Below are positions 1 through 8,430 of a stretch of DNA of 64,000 bases, in pieces (the first letter of the stretch is position 1; every line of letters begins with the position of its first letter). A program made the position numbers and the translations under genes. Source of the stretch: Pseudomonas alkylphenolica (lineage in GTDB: Bacteria > Pseudomonadota > Gammaproteobacteria > Pseudomonadales > Pseudomonadaceae); assembly GCF_000746525.1 (NCBI RefSeq), contig NZ_CP009048.1, positions 5,655,501 through 5,719,500 of the forward strand, given 5' to 3'. A model generated the notes under the pieces. That model saw nothing but the letters and a program-made list of their open reading frames with translations. It ran no database searches and was not told the DNA's origin.

Positions 1-105
1 AACGGCGATCAGCTGGAAATTCTGCGCGCCCTCAACAGCGCGCAGCCTGACGAAAAGCCGCAACTGCAACCTGGCGCTCGCCAGTGGTTGCTCGAGCGCG
101 ACTGA
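1..105 (+). CDS. C-terminal fragment of an unidentified protein
   Basis: Frame 1 is open from the window edge to a TGA at 103-105 and gives the last 34 residues of a protein whose start lies outside. The tail is hydrophilic and ends WLLERD. It stops 12 bases before the stop of the convergent epimerase gene, so the end is plausible. No motif is long enough to assign a family. Confidence 0.6.
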   Translation, partial: NGDQLEILRALNSAQPDEKPQLQPGARQWLLERD

Positions 106-117
106 TCCGCTGGTGAA

Positions 118-975
118 CTAAGCGCGCCCTTCAAGGATGGCTGCATAGCCTTCCTTGTAGCTTGGGTACTGCGGCGCCCAGCCCAGTGCCCGGGCACGGG
201 CGTTGCTGCAACGCTTGCTGCCGGTACGACGTACCCGATCCTGTTCCGACCACTCGGTAACGCCCATGTACTGGCGCAGCCAGGCCACCACTTCGGCCAG
301 CGGTGCCGGGGCGTCATCCACGCCGATGTAACAATCCTCCAGCACCTGCCCACCAGCGTCGGCCTTGAGCAGAAAAGCCAGCAAGCCGGCGGCATCCTCG
401 GCATGGATGCGGTTGGCATACAGCGGCGGCTCCTCTGTGACCCGGTAACCCTGACGCACCTGGCTGAGCAGCCATTCCCGTCCCGGGCCATAGATACCGG
501 TCAGACGCACGATGGAAGCCGGTATGCCGCTGGCCAGCGCCAGCTTTTCCGCCTCCAGCATCACCGTACCGCTGTAGTTCTGCGGCTCGGCCACCGATGT
601 CTCGTCGATCCATTCACCGCCCTGCTGGGCATAGACGCCGCTGCTGGAAACGAACAGCAAGCGCTTCGGCGCCTGTCCACGCTCAGCCAACCAGCTCAGG
701 ACATGCTTCAAGCCATCGACATACGCGGCTCGATAACCGGCCTCGTCATGCTGACTGGCCGCTGCGCAGTAGACCAGATAGTCCGGCGCCGCTGATGGCC
801 AGGTGGCCGGACATTGCGCGTCGAACAGGTCCGCTGCCACGCCCGTGACCCCGGCCGGCAACTGCTCGACGCTGCGACGCAGGCCGCTCACCTGCCAGTT
901 GCACGCCAGCATTTGCTTGGCCAGACGGCTACCGACATCCCCACAACCGACGATCAGAACAGAACACGCAGACAT
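118..975 (-). CDS. NAD(P)-dependent epimerase/dehydratase, extended SDR family
   Basis: A 285-residue cytoplasmic protein with an N-terminal Rossmann fold: the dinucleotide-binding glycines G10-x-G12-x-x-G15 follow a hydrophobic first strand (VLIVG). It belongs to the atypical SDR group of nucleoside-diphosphate-sugar epimerase-like proteins (YeeZ-like). The usual catalytic YxxxK is not obvious; the corresponding helix reads SGTVMLEAEK, common in this group, so the reaction is uncertain. The start at 975 is chosen because the residues before it are not conserved-looking, and MSACSVLIV places the glycine motif at the usual distance from the N-terminus. It is divergent from exbB and convergent with the fragment at 1-105. 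Confidence 0.88.
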   Translation of the reverse strand: MSACSVLIVGCGDVGSRLAKQMLACNWQVSGLRRSVEQLPAGVTGVAADLFDAQCPATWPSAAPDYLVYCAAASQHDEAGYRAAYVDGLKHVLSWLAERGQAPKRLLFVSSSGVYAQQGGEWIDETSVAEPQNYSGTVMLEAEKLALASGIPASIVRLTGIYGPGREWLLSQVRQGYRVTEEPPLYANRIHAEDAAGLLAFLLKADAGGQVLEDCYIGVDDAPAPLAEVVAWLRQYMGVTEWSEQDRVRRTGSKRCSNARARALGWAPQYPSYKEGYAAILEGRA

Positions 976-1064
976 CCCGAAACTCCGCAAATCAAAGGCC
1001 CAGCCTATCCAAATAAATCGATAGGCGGCTAGCGATGATGGAAAAAAAGTAACTTTATTGCTTC

Positions 1065-1085
1065 TGCTAACAAGAATTACTTGCA
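1065..1085 (-). promoter_or_regulatory. Candidate Fur box upstream of exbBD-tonB
   Basis: On the minus strand the 21-mer starts TGCAAGTAATTCTTG and resembles Pseudomonas Fur sites of the form TGCAAATGATTCTCATTTGCA, with about 16 of 21 positions matching. It lies about 90 bases upstream of the exbB start, which suits iron-repressed TonB machinery. This is a match by eye to a remembered consensus. Confidence 0.5.
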
Positions 1086-1171
1086 ATAATGGCCGCCGAT
1101 TTTTTGTTCTCGGCCTGTCTCGAGGCCTAGAAGGACAACCACCTCTTTCTTCTTCATCAGGTCCGGCCAGC

Positions 1172-2158
1172 ATGACACGTATCCAACCTTCCGCTTCGCC
1201 AACCACGCCGCGCGTATGGCGCGCCATTGCCGCGCTGATGTTCAGCCTGGCAGTGGCCCCAGCTGCACTGGCCGATGAGCCGACCACTCCCGCTGCCGCC
1301 CCCGCCGCTGCCGTAGCCCCGGCTGCAGCGCCTGCCGCGCCAGGCACCGAGCCAGCTGCTGCGCCGGCCGCCGCTGCCGCAGCGCCGGTTGATGGCCAGG
1401 CTGTTACCGAAGCCGAAGAAGTCGAAGCGCTGGTTGAAGACACCAGCCTGGGCATGGCCCATGACCTGTCCCCATGGGGCATGTACAAAAACGCCGACAT
1501 CGTGGTCAAGATCGTCATGATCGGCCTGGCCATTGCCTCGATCATCACCTGGACCATCTGGATCGCCAAGGGCTTCGAGCTGATGGGCGCCAAGCGTCGT
1601 CTGCGCGGTGAAATTGCCCTGCTGAAAAAATCCACCACCCTCAAGGAAGCCAGCGATGGCGCCAACAAGGAAGGCACCCTGGCCCACCTGCTGGTTCACG
1701 ATGCCCTGGATGAAATGCGCCTGTCGGCCAACGCCCGCGAGAAAGAAGGCATCAAGGAACGCGTCAGCTTCCGCCTTGAGCGCCTGGTAGCCGCCAGCGG
1801 CCGCAACATGAGCAGCGGCACCGGCGTATTGGCCACCATCGGCTCCACTGCACCGTTCGTCGGTCTGTTCGGTACCGTGTGGGGCATCATGAACAGCTTC
1901 ATCGGCATCGCCAAAACCCAGACCACCAACCTGGCTGTGGTCGCCCCCGGCATCGCCGAGGCCTTGCTGGCCACTGCACTGGGTCTGGTTGCCGCAATCC
2001 CGGCAGTGGTCATCTACAACGTCTTCGCCCGCTCCATCGCCGGTTACAAGGCTCAGGTTGCCGACGCCTCGGCAGAAGTCCTGCTGCTGGTCAGCCGCGA
2101 CCTGGACCACCAGCCAGGTGATCGCGTCACTGCACCTCACATGGTGAAAGTGGGGTAA
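1172..2158 (+). CDS. exbB: TonB-system energiser ExbB
   Basis: ExbB is the proton-channel scaffold of the inner-membrane ExbB-ExbD-TonB complex, which powers siderophore, haem and cobalamin uptake through outer-membrane receptors. The protein has 328 residues. A long N-terminal signal-like segment (residues 16-34, ending APAALA) is followed by an Ala/Pro-rich linker (about 35-75), a first membrane helix at about 108-131, and the MotA/TolQ/ExbB proton-channel domain in the C-terminal third. The long N-terminal extension is typical of Pseudomonas ExbB and absent from the E. coli protein. The start at 1172 gives this signal sequence; the frame is open further upstream. exbD follows after 3 bases. 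Confidence 0.96.
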   Translation: MTRIQPSASPTTPRVWRAIAALMFSLAVAPAALADEPTTPAAAPAAAVAPAAAPAAPGTEPAAAPAAAAAAPVDGQAVTEAEEVEALVEDTSLGMAHDLSPWGMYKNADIVVKIVMIGLAIASIITWTIWIAKGFELMGAKRRLRGEIALLKKSTTLKEASDGANKEGTLAHLLVHDALDEMRLSANAREKEGIKERVSFRLERLVAASGRNMSSGTGVLATIGSTAPFVGLFGTVWGIMNSFIGIAKTQTTNLAVVAPGIAEALLATALGLVAAIPAVVIYNVFARSIAGYKAQVADASAEVLLLVSRDLDHQPGDRVTAPHMVKVG

Positions 2159-2161
2159 TCC

Positions 2162-2587
2162 ATGGGCCTGCATCTTAACGAAGGTGGCGACGACCTCGCC
2201 GAGAACCACGAAATCAACGTCACGCCGTTCATCGACGTGATGTTGGTCCTGCTGATCATCTTCATGGTGGCAGCGCCTCTGGCCACCGTCGATATCAAGG
2301 TTGACTTGCCCGCCTCGACTGCCAAACCGGCACCGAGGCCGGAGAAGCCGATCTTCCTCAGCGTCAAGGCAGACCAGAACGTCTATGTCGGCGAAGAGCA
2401 GGTTCAGCGCGACCAGCTCGGCGCGGTACTCGACGCCAAGACCAAGGGCGACAAGGACACCACGATCTTCTTCCAGGCCGACAAAGGCGTGGATTACGGC
2501 GATCTGATGGAAGTCATGAATTCGCTGCGCGCGGCCGGTTACCTGAAAGTCGGTCTGGTCGGGCTTGAGACGGCAGCCAAGAAATGA
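2162..2587 (+). CDS. exbD: TonB-system protein ExbD
   Basis: 141 residues, the usual length. One membrane helix at about 22-43 carries the essential proton-relay aspartate D25 in the motif FIDVMLVLLIIFM, followed by a periplasmic domain. It partners ExbB and TonB. It starts 3 bases after exbB and overlaps the tonB start by ATGA, showing translational coupling of all three. Confidence 0.96.
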   Translation: MGLHLNEGGDDLAENHEINVTPFIDVMLVLLIIFMVAAPLATVDIKVDLPASTAKPAPRPEKPIFLSVKADQNVYVGEEQVQRDQLGAVLDAKTKGDKDTTIFFQADKGVDYGDLMEVMNSLRAAGYLKVGLVGLETAAKK

Positions 2588-3321
2588 TCAAGACGCGGCA
2601 TAAGTTCGCGCGTTACGGCACTAGTCTGGCGATTGTGTTGGGTATCCATGCTGTCGCCGTGCTGCTGACGCTCAATTGGTCGGTACCCCAAGCGATCGAG
2701 TTGCCGCCTGCGGCAATGATGATCGAGATGGCCCCGATGCCGGTACCGGCGCCTCCACCGCCGCCCAAGGTAGTGACCCCGCCACAGCCGCCAGCGCCGG
2801 TTGAAGAACTGCCGCTGCCGAAACTGGCCGAGGCACCGAAACCGAAAATCGCCATCGCCAAGCAGGTCAAGCCGAAGGCTAAACCGCAGCCGCCCAAGCC
2901 TGAGAAAAAGCCTGAGCCGCCGCAAGACAAGCCTACCGACGAGCAAGTGGTCGATACGCCGCCGAGCAACGCGCCTGCGCAGAAATCCGCAGCGCCGACA
3001 CCGAGCATCGCCACCAACAGCAATGCCCTGCCAACCTGGCAGAGCGATCTGTTACGCCACCTGGCCAAGTACAAGCGCTACCCGGAAAACGCCCGGCGCA
3101 TGCGCATGGAAGGCATCAACCGGTTGCGCTTTGTAGTCGATGGCGAGGGCAAGATTCTGTCTTACACCCTGGCCGGTGGCTCGGGCAGTGCGGCACTGGA
3201 TCGGGCAACCCTGGAGATGATCCGTCGCGCCCAGCCGGTGCCACCACCACCCAAGGAATTGCTGAATAACGGCAGCATCGAAGTGATCGCGCCATTCGTC
3301 TACTCGCTGGACAAGCGCTGA
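2584..3321 (+). CDS. tonB: Energy transducer TonB
   Basis: 245 residues. A single N-terminal signal anchor (about 12-31) with a histidine (IHAVAVLL) is followed by a long periplasmic Pro/Lys-rich spacer (about 45-130, many PPPP and KPKPP runs). The C-terminal TonB domain (about 160-245) has the characteristic YPxxARRMxxEG segment and contacts TonB boxes of outer-membrane receptors. The start is the ATG of the ATGA overlap with exbD. Third gene of the exbB-exbD-tonB operon; no clear terminator is visible before oxyR, which starts 94 bases downstream. Confidence 0.96.
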   Translation: MIKTRHKFARYGTSLAIVLGIHAVAVLLTLNWSVPQAIELPPAAMMIEMAPMPVPAPPPPPKVVTPPQPPAPVEELPLPKLAEAPKPKIAIAKQVKPKAKPQPPKPEKKPEPPQDKPTDEQVVDTPPSNAPAQKSAAPTPSIATNSNALPTWQSDLLRHLAKYKRYPENARRMRMEGINRLRFVVDGEGKILSYTLAGGSGSAALDRATLEMIRRAQPVPPPPKELLNNGSIEVIAPFVYSLDKR

Positions 3322-3414
3322 CGCATTGTTTCTGTCACAAACAAGCAACTCTGATAACGTGCGTCTATCGATTGCAGCCGCTATGCTGGGGCCGCAACTT
3401 CATGGACGCACGTT

Positions 3415-4335
3415 ATGACCCTCACAGAATTGCGCTACATCGTCACCCTCGCCCAGGAACAGCACTTCGGCCATGCCGCCGAGCGTTGCCATGTCAGCCA
3501 GCCGACTCTGTCGGTCGGCGTGAAAAAGCTTGAGGACGAGCTGGGTGTACTGATCTTCGAGCGCAGCAAAAGCGCTGTACGCCTGACCCCGGTTGGCGAA
3601 GGCATTGTCGCCCAGGCGCAGAAAGTCCTCGAGCAGGCCCAAGGCATCCGCGAACTGGCCCAGGCCGGCAAGAACCAGCTGACCGCACCGCTGAAAGTCG
3701 GGGCGATCTACACAGTTGGCCCTTACCTGTTCCCGCACCTGATTCCACAACTGCATCGGGTTGCCCCGCAGATGCCGTTGTACATCGAAGAAAACTTCAC
3801 CCACATCCTGCGCGACAAGCTGCGCAACGGTGAGCTGGACGCGGTGATCATTGCCCTGCCGTTCAACGAGGCCGATGTCCTGACCCTGCCGCTGTACGAT
3901 GAACCTTTCTATGTGCTGATGCCCAGCGAGCACCCCTGGACCAAGAAGCAAACCATCGACGCCAGCCTGCTCAACGACAAGAGCCTGCTGCTGCTCGGCG
4001 AGGGCCATTGCTTCCGCGACCAGGTACTCGAAGCCTGCCCGACCCTGACCAAGGGCAGCGACGGCACCAAGCACACCACGGTCGAGTCCAGCTCGCTGGA
4101 AACCATTCGCCACATGGTTGCGTCGGGTCTTGGCGTGTCGATCCTGCCGTTGTCGGCGGTACACAGCCATCACTACGCTCCCGGGGTTATCGAAGTGCGT
4201 CCGTTGAGCCCGCCGGCACCGTTTCGCACGGTGGCGATCGCCTGGCGCGCGAGCTTCCCGCGGCCCAAGGCAATCGAGATCCTCGCCGACTCCATCCGCC
4301 TGTGCTCGGTGGCCAAGCCACCTGCGAGCGCGTAG
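3415..4335 (+). CDS. oxyR: Peroxide-sensing LysR-type regulator OxyR
   Basis: 306 residues. N-terminal winged helix-turn-helix (about 1-60, with QPTLSVGVKKLE as recognition helix) and a LysR substrate-binding domain. The redox switch cysteines are at exactly C199 and C208 (GHCFRDQVLEAC), the numbering of E. coli OxyR, so disulfide-based activation by H2O2 should be intact. It normally activates katA/katB and ahp genes. recG starts 9 bases after its stop, an oxyR-recG pair typical of Pseudomonas that links oxidative stress with DNA repair. Confidence 0.97.
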   Translation: MTLTELRYIVTLAQEQHFGHAAERCHVSQPTLSVGVKKLEDELGVLIFERSKSAVRLTPVGEGIVAQAQKVLEQAQGIRELAQAGKNQLTAPLKVGAIYTVGPYLFPHLIPQLHRVAPQMPLYIEENFTHILRDKLRNGELDAVIIALPFNEADVLTLPLYDEPFYVLMPSEHPWTKKQTIDASLLNDKSLLLLGEGHCFRDQVLEACPTLTKGSDGTKHTTVESSSLETIRHMVASGLGVSILPLSAVHSHHYAPGVIEVRPLSPPAPFRTVAIAWRASFPRPKAIEILADSIRLCSVAKPPASA

Positions 4336-4344
4336 GAAGTCGCC

Positions 4345-6420
4345 ATGCCGGAGTTGTCCCAGGTATCGGTAACTGCATTGAAGGGCGTTGGCGAGGCCAT
4401 GGCCGAGAAACTCGCCAAGGTCGGCCTGGAGAACCTTCAGGATGTGCTTTTCCACCTGCCCCTGCGCTATCAGGACCGCACCCGTGTGGTTCCGATCGGC
4501 GCGCTGCGCCCTGGCCAGGATGCGGTGATCGAAGGGGTGGTCAGCGGCACCGATGTGGTCATGGGCAAGCGTCGCAGCCTGTTGGTGCGCCTGGGTGACG
4601 GCACTGGTGTGCTGAGCCTGCGTTTCTACCACTTCAGCAATGCGCAGAAGGAAGGCCTCAAGCGCGGCACCCACCTGCGTTGCTACGGCGAAGCCCGTCC
4701 CGGCGCCTCGGGGCTGGAGATCTACCACCCGGAATACCGCGCCCTGACTGGCGACGAACCGGCGCCGGTGGAACAGACCCTGACGCCAATCTACCCGACC
4801 ACCGAAGGCCTGACCCAACAGCGCTTGCGCCAGCTGTGCCAGCAAAGCCTGGCCATGCTAGGCCCGCGCAGCCTGCCGGACTGGCTGCCAGTGGAGCTGG
4901 CCCGGGACTACCAGCTCGCGCCGCTGGACGATGCCATCCGTTACCTGCATCACCCGCCGGCCGATGCCGACGTCGACGAACTTGCCGAAGGCCAGCACTG
5001 GGCCCAGCACCGCCTGGCCTTTGAAGAGCTGCTGACCCACCAGCTGTCCCAGCAGCGCCTGCGCGAAAGCCTGCGGGCGCAACGGGCACCGGTGCTACCC
5101 AAGGCTACGCGTTTGCCACAGCAGTACCTGGCCAACCTCGGCTTTGCGCCGACTGGTGCCCAGCAACGGGTCGGCAACGAGATTGCCTACGACCTCAGCC
5201 AGCCCGAGCCAATGCTGCGCCTGGTCCAAGGCGACGTCGGCGCCGGCAAGACCGTGGTTGCCGCCCTTGCCGCCCTGCAGGCTCTGGAGGCTGGCTATCA
5301 GGTCGCGCTGATGGCCCCGACCGAGATTCTCGCCGAACAGCACTTCGTGACCTTCAAACGCTGGCTGGAGCCGCTGGGCATCGAAGTGGCCTGGTTGGCC
5401 GGCAAGCTCAAGGGCAAGGCTCGCGTCAGCGCCCTGGAACAGATCGCCGCTGGTGCACCGATGGTGGTCGGCACCCATGCCCTGTTCCAGGACGAGGTGA
5501 AGTTCAAGAACCTGGCCCTGGCGATAATCGACGAACAGCACCGTTTCGGCGTACAGCAGCGCTTGGCGCTACGCCAGAAAGGCGTGGGCGGCCAGCTCTG
5601 CCCGCATCAGCTGATCATGACCGCAACACCTATCCCGCGGACCTTGGCGATGAGTGCCTACGCCGATCTCGACACCTCGATCCTCGACGAGCTGCCGCCC
5701 GGGCGCACACCCGTCAACACGGTATTGGTCGCCGACAGCCGCCGCTTCGAAGTGGTCGAGCGGGTCCGCGCCGCCTGCGCCGAAGGCCGCCAAGCCTACT
5801 GGGTCTGTACGCTGATCGAAGAATCCGAAGAGCTGACCTGCCAGGCCGCCGAAACCACCTTCGAGGAGCTGGGCAGCGCCCTGGGTGAGCTGCGTGTCGG
5901 CTTGATCCACGGGCGCATGAAGCCTGCCGAAAAGGCCGCCGTCATGGCCGAGTTCAAGCAAGGCCACCTGCAGCTACTGGTGGCGACCACGGTGATCGAG
6001 GTCGGCGTCGATGTCCCCAACGCCAGCCTGATGATCATCGAGAACCCCGAACGCCTGGGCCTGGCCCAGCTGCACCAGTTGCGCGGGCGAGTCGGCCGGG
6101 GCAGCGCGGTGAGCCATTGCGTACTGCTCTATCACCCGCCGCTGTCGCAGATCGGTCGCGAACGACTGGGGATCATGCGTGAAACCAATGATGGCTTCAT
6201 CATTGCCGAGAAAGACCTGGAGCTGCGCGGCCCCGGTGAAATGCTTGGCACCCGCCAGACCGGCCTGTTGCAGTTCAAGGTCGCCGACCTGATGCGCGAT
6301 GCCGACCTGCTCCCCGCCGTGCGTGATGCCGCCCAAGCCCTGCTGGCGCGCTGGCCCGAGCATGTCAGCCCGCTGCTGGAGCGCTGGCTGCGTCATGGCC
6401 AGCAATATGGACAGGTGTGA
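4345..6420 (+). CDS. recG: ATP-dependent DNA helicase RecG
   Basis: 691 residues, the usual length. It remodels stalled replication forks and branch-migrates Holliday junctions. N-terminal wedge/OB region (about 1-170), Walker A GDVGAGKT at 296-303, Walker B DEQH at 396-399, a TATPIPRT motif III, and a helicase C domain with the QLRGRVGRG motif VI near residue 580. The ATG has a GGAA Shine-Dalgarno about 7 bases upstream. Probably cotranscribed with oxyR. Confidence 0.97.
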   Translation: MPELSQVSVTALKGVGEAMAEKLAKVGLENLQDVLFHLPLRYQDRTRVVPIGALRPGQDAVIEGVVSGTDVVMGKRRSLLVRLGDGTGVLSLRFYHFSNAQKEGLKRGTHLRCYGEARPGASGLEIYHPEYRALTGDEPAPVEQTLTPIYPTTEGLTQQRLRQLCQQSLAMLGPRSLPDWLPVELARDYQLAPLDDAIRYLHHPPADADVDELAEGQHWAQHRLAFEELLTHQLSQQRLRESLRAQRAPVLPKATRLPQQYLANLGFAPTGAQQRVGNEIAYDLSQPEPMLRLVQGDVGAGKTVVAALAALQALEAGYQVALMAPTEILAEQHFVTFKRWLEPLGIEVAWLAGKLKGKARVSALEQIAAGAPMVVGTHALFQDEVKFKNLALAIIDEQHRFGVQQRLALRQKGVGGQLCPHQLIMTATPIPRTLAMSAYADLDTSILDELPPGRTPVNTVLVADSRRFEVVERVRAACAEGRQAYWVCTLIEESEELTCQAAETTFEELGSALGELRVGLIHGRMKPAEKAAVMAEFKQGHLQLLVATTVIEVGVDVPNASLMIIENPERLGLAQLHQLRGRVGRGSAVSHCVLLYHPPLSQIGRERLGIMRETNDGFIIAEKDLELRGPGEMLGTRQTGLLQFKVADLMRDADLLPAVRDAAQALLARWPEHVSPLLERWLRHGQQYGQV

Positions 6421-6498
6421 CGTCCGTCTCAGAATGGATCCAGCTGAAGGTCCAAGCTGGTTATACTCTTGCGATCGTAAAATTTCTGGATACAGACC

Positions 6499-7902
6499 AT
6501 GACTGAAGTTGCCCTGGATACCGCAACCCCCCACGCTCCGTCTGTTATCCGGTTGCTGCTGGAAAAGCTTGGCATTGCCTATCGTGAAGTGCAGGATCGT
6601 CCGCAGCTGTTGCCCGAGCGCAAGATCCAGGCGGTGTTGCTCGATGACGAAGTCGGCGCGCTGATGGTGCTGTTCCCGCAAAACCAATTGCTCGACCTCA
6701 ACCGCTTGACCGAGCTGACCGGTCGCAAGCTGGCCGCAGTGCCCCTGGATCGCCTGAAAACCATGCTCGACAAGCATGGTCTGAAAATCCTCCCCGGCCT
6801 TCCGGCACTGACCAGCTCGCCTTGCCTTTATGATGAGAGCCTGCTCAAGCCTGAAAGGCTGCTGATTCACTCCGGTGAGGCAGGCCTGCTGCTGGAAATC
6901 GAACGCGACGACTTCAAGAAGATGCTGAGCAAGGCCAGCGCCGGTAATTTTGGCGAGCCGCTGAGCAGCATCCGGCCGAACCTCGACCGCCCGACCGACG
7001 ACCGCGAAGAAATTACCCAGGCAGTTCAGGCCTTCACCGCCCGGCGCATCCAGCAGCGCCTGGAAAGCACCATCGAAATTCCACCGTTGGCTGAAACTGC
7101 GCAAAAGATCATCAAGCTGCGCGTCGACCCCAACGCGACCATCGACGACATCACCGGCGTAGTCGAGACCGATCCTGCGCTGGCTGCTCAAGTAGTCAGT
7201 TGGGCCGCCTCGCCCTATTACGCCTCACCCGGCAAAATTCGTTCGGTAGAAGATGCCATCGTCCGCGTACTGGGCTTCGATCTGGTGATCAACCTGGCCC
7301 TTGGCCTGGCACTGGGCAAAACCTTGAGCCTGCCCAAAGACCATCCACAACACACCACGCCGTACTGGCAGCAGTCGATCTATACCGCCGCCGTGATCGA
7401 AGGCCTGACCCGCGCCATGCCGCGTGCAGAACGCCCAGAGGCCGGCTTGACCTACCTGGCCGGACTGCTGCACAACTTCGGCTACCTGCTGCTGGCGCAC
7501 GTCTTCCCGCCGCACTTTTCGCTGATCTGCCGCCATCTGGAGGTCAACCCGCACCTGTGCCACAGCTATGTCGAGCAGCATCTGCTGGGCATCAGCCGCG
7601 AGCAGATCGGTGCCTGGTTGATGCGCTACTGGGATATGCCGGAAGAACTGTCCACCGCTCTGCGTTTCCAGCACGACCCGCTGTACGAAGGTGACCATGC
7701 GGCCTTCCCGAACCTTGTGTGCCTGGCAATACGCCTGCTGCGTGCCCGCGGCATCGGTTCGGGGCCCGACGAGTCGATCCCGGATGAATTGCTGGAGCGC
7801 TTGAACATCAGCCGCGAAAAAGCAGCCGATGTGGTCAACAAGGTGCTGGAGGCAGAAGTGCTGCTGCGCGAGTTGGCCTCGCAGTTCAATCAGCAGCACT
7901 AA
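6499..7902 (+). CDS. YbaK-like plus HDOD domain protein
   Basis: 467 residues with two parts. The first 150 or so resemble the YbaK/ProRS-type aminoacyl-tRNA deacylase fold (short hydrophobic strands, LPERKIQAVLL, GRKLAAVPLDRL). Residues about 185-400 form an HDOD domain (IPPLAETAQKIIKLRVDPNA, then LAGLLHNFGYLLLA). HDOD proteins lack the HD phosphohydrolase catalytic residues and usually act as signalling or regulatory scaffolds. A C-terminal helical tail follows. Whether the YbaK part is still catalytic cannot be told. It is separated from recG by 78 bases and convergent with the small gene at 7926. Confidence 0.85.
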   Translation: MTEVALDTATPHAPSVIRLLLEKLGIAYREVQDRPQLLPERKIQAVLLDDEVGALMVLFPQNQLLDLNRLTELTGRKLAAVPLDRLKTMLDKHGLKILPGLPALTSSPCLYDESLLKPERLLIHSGEAGLLLEIERDDFKKMLSKASAGNFGEPLSSIRPNLDRPTDDREEITQAVQAFTARRIQQRLESTIEIPPLAETAQKIIKLRVDPNATIDDITGVVETDPALAAQVVSWAASPYYASPGKIRSVEDAIVRVLGFDLVINLALGLALGKTLSLPKDHPQHTTPYWQQSIYTAAVIEGLTRAMPRAERPEAGLTYLAGLLHNFGYLLLAHVFPPHFSLICRHLEVNPHLCHSYVEQHLLGISREQIGAWLMRYWDMPEELSTALRFQHDPLYEGDHAAFPNLVCLAIRLLRARGIGSGPDESIPDELLERLNISREKAADVVNKVLEAEVLLRELASQFNQQH

Positions 7903-7925
7903 GCAGATGGCCTGCCCTTATGGGG

Positions 7926-8300
7926 TCAGGCCTTTTTCTTCGGTTTCAGGTACTTCATCAGGCCCTGGAACCAGATCACCAGCGCCGGATTGCCCTTGAT
8001 CTGGATGCTCTTGTCCTGAATCCCCTGCATGAATGCCAATTGCTTGTTCTTCGCTTGCAAGGTGGCAAAGCCGAAGGCTGCATCCTTGAAGGCAATGGCA
8101 AACGCCGGTTGTGGATGGGTGCCGGACTGGCTGCTGATACGCAGATCCTTGACGATGAAATGGCGCGCGACCTTGCCGTCGAGGGTCTGCAACTGGAACA
8201 CCAGATCTTTGTCGGCCAGTTGTTGCTGGAAAGCCGGGTTCTTGCGACTGGCCTTGGCCATCAACAACCCCATGGCCCAAAGGATAAAGCGAAACTTCAT
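7926..8300 (-). CDS. Small SCP2-like hypothetical protein
   Basis: 124 residues from the ATG at 8300, chosen because a GAGG Shine-Dalgarno lies 7 bases upstream; a GTG two codons earlier is too close to it. The C-terminal half (PAFAIAFKDAAFGFATL, then KNKQLAFMQGIQDKSIQIKGN) resembles sterol-carrier-protein-2 type lipid-binding domains, where a conserved strand precedes AFMxG. The family assignment is by pattern and moderate. The protein ends in a basic KPKKKA tail. It is convergent with the HDOD gene. Confidence 0.7.
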   Translation of the reverse strand: MKFRFILWAMGLLMAKASRKNPAFQQQLADKDLVFQLQTLDGKVARHFIVKDLRISSQSGTHPQPAFAIAFKDAAFGFATLQAKNKQLAFMQGIQDKSIQIKGNPALVIWFQGLMKYLKPKKKA

Positions 8301-8430
8301 GTGCACGCCTCGGCTAAAAAGTGACTGGCGAAGCAGTTTATAGTCTCGCTATAAAAACACCATACTTTGCTGCACATTTCGCGAAGATCAGGGTAATTTG
8401 CTCTGTAACCGGGTAATTCGCGGCTTAGGC

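Noticed and set aside
3351..3395. Possible OxyR binding site before oxyR
   Set aside because: ATAA-N7-CTAT matches half of the ATAG/CTAT motif, but the next two elements do not fit, so the match is no better than chance.
3400..4845. 481-codon minus-strand frame opposite oxyR and recG
   Set aside because: It runs across two real genes with catalytic residues and has no recognisable domain.
5974..7191. 405-codon minus-strand frame across recG and the HDOD gene
   Set aside because: Antisense shadow of two real genes.
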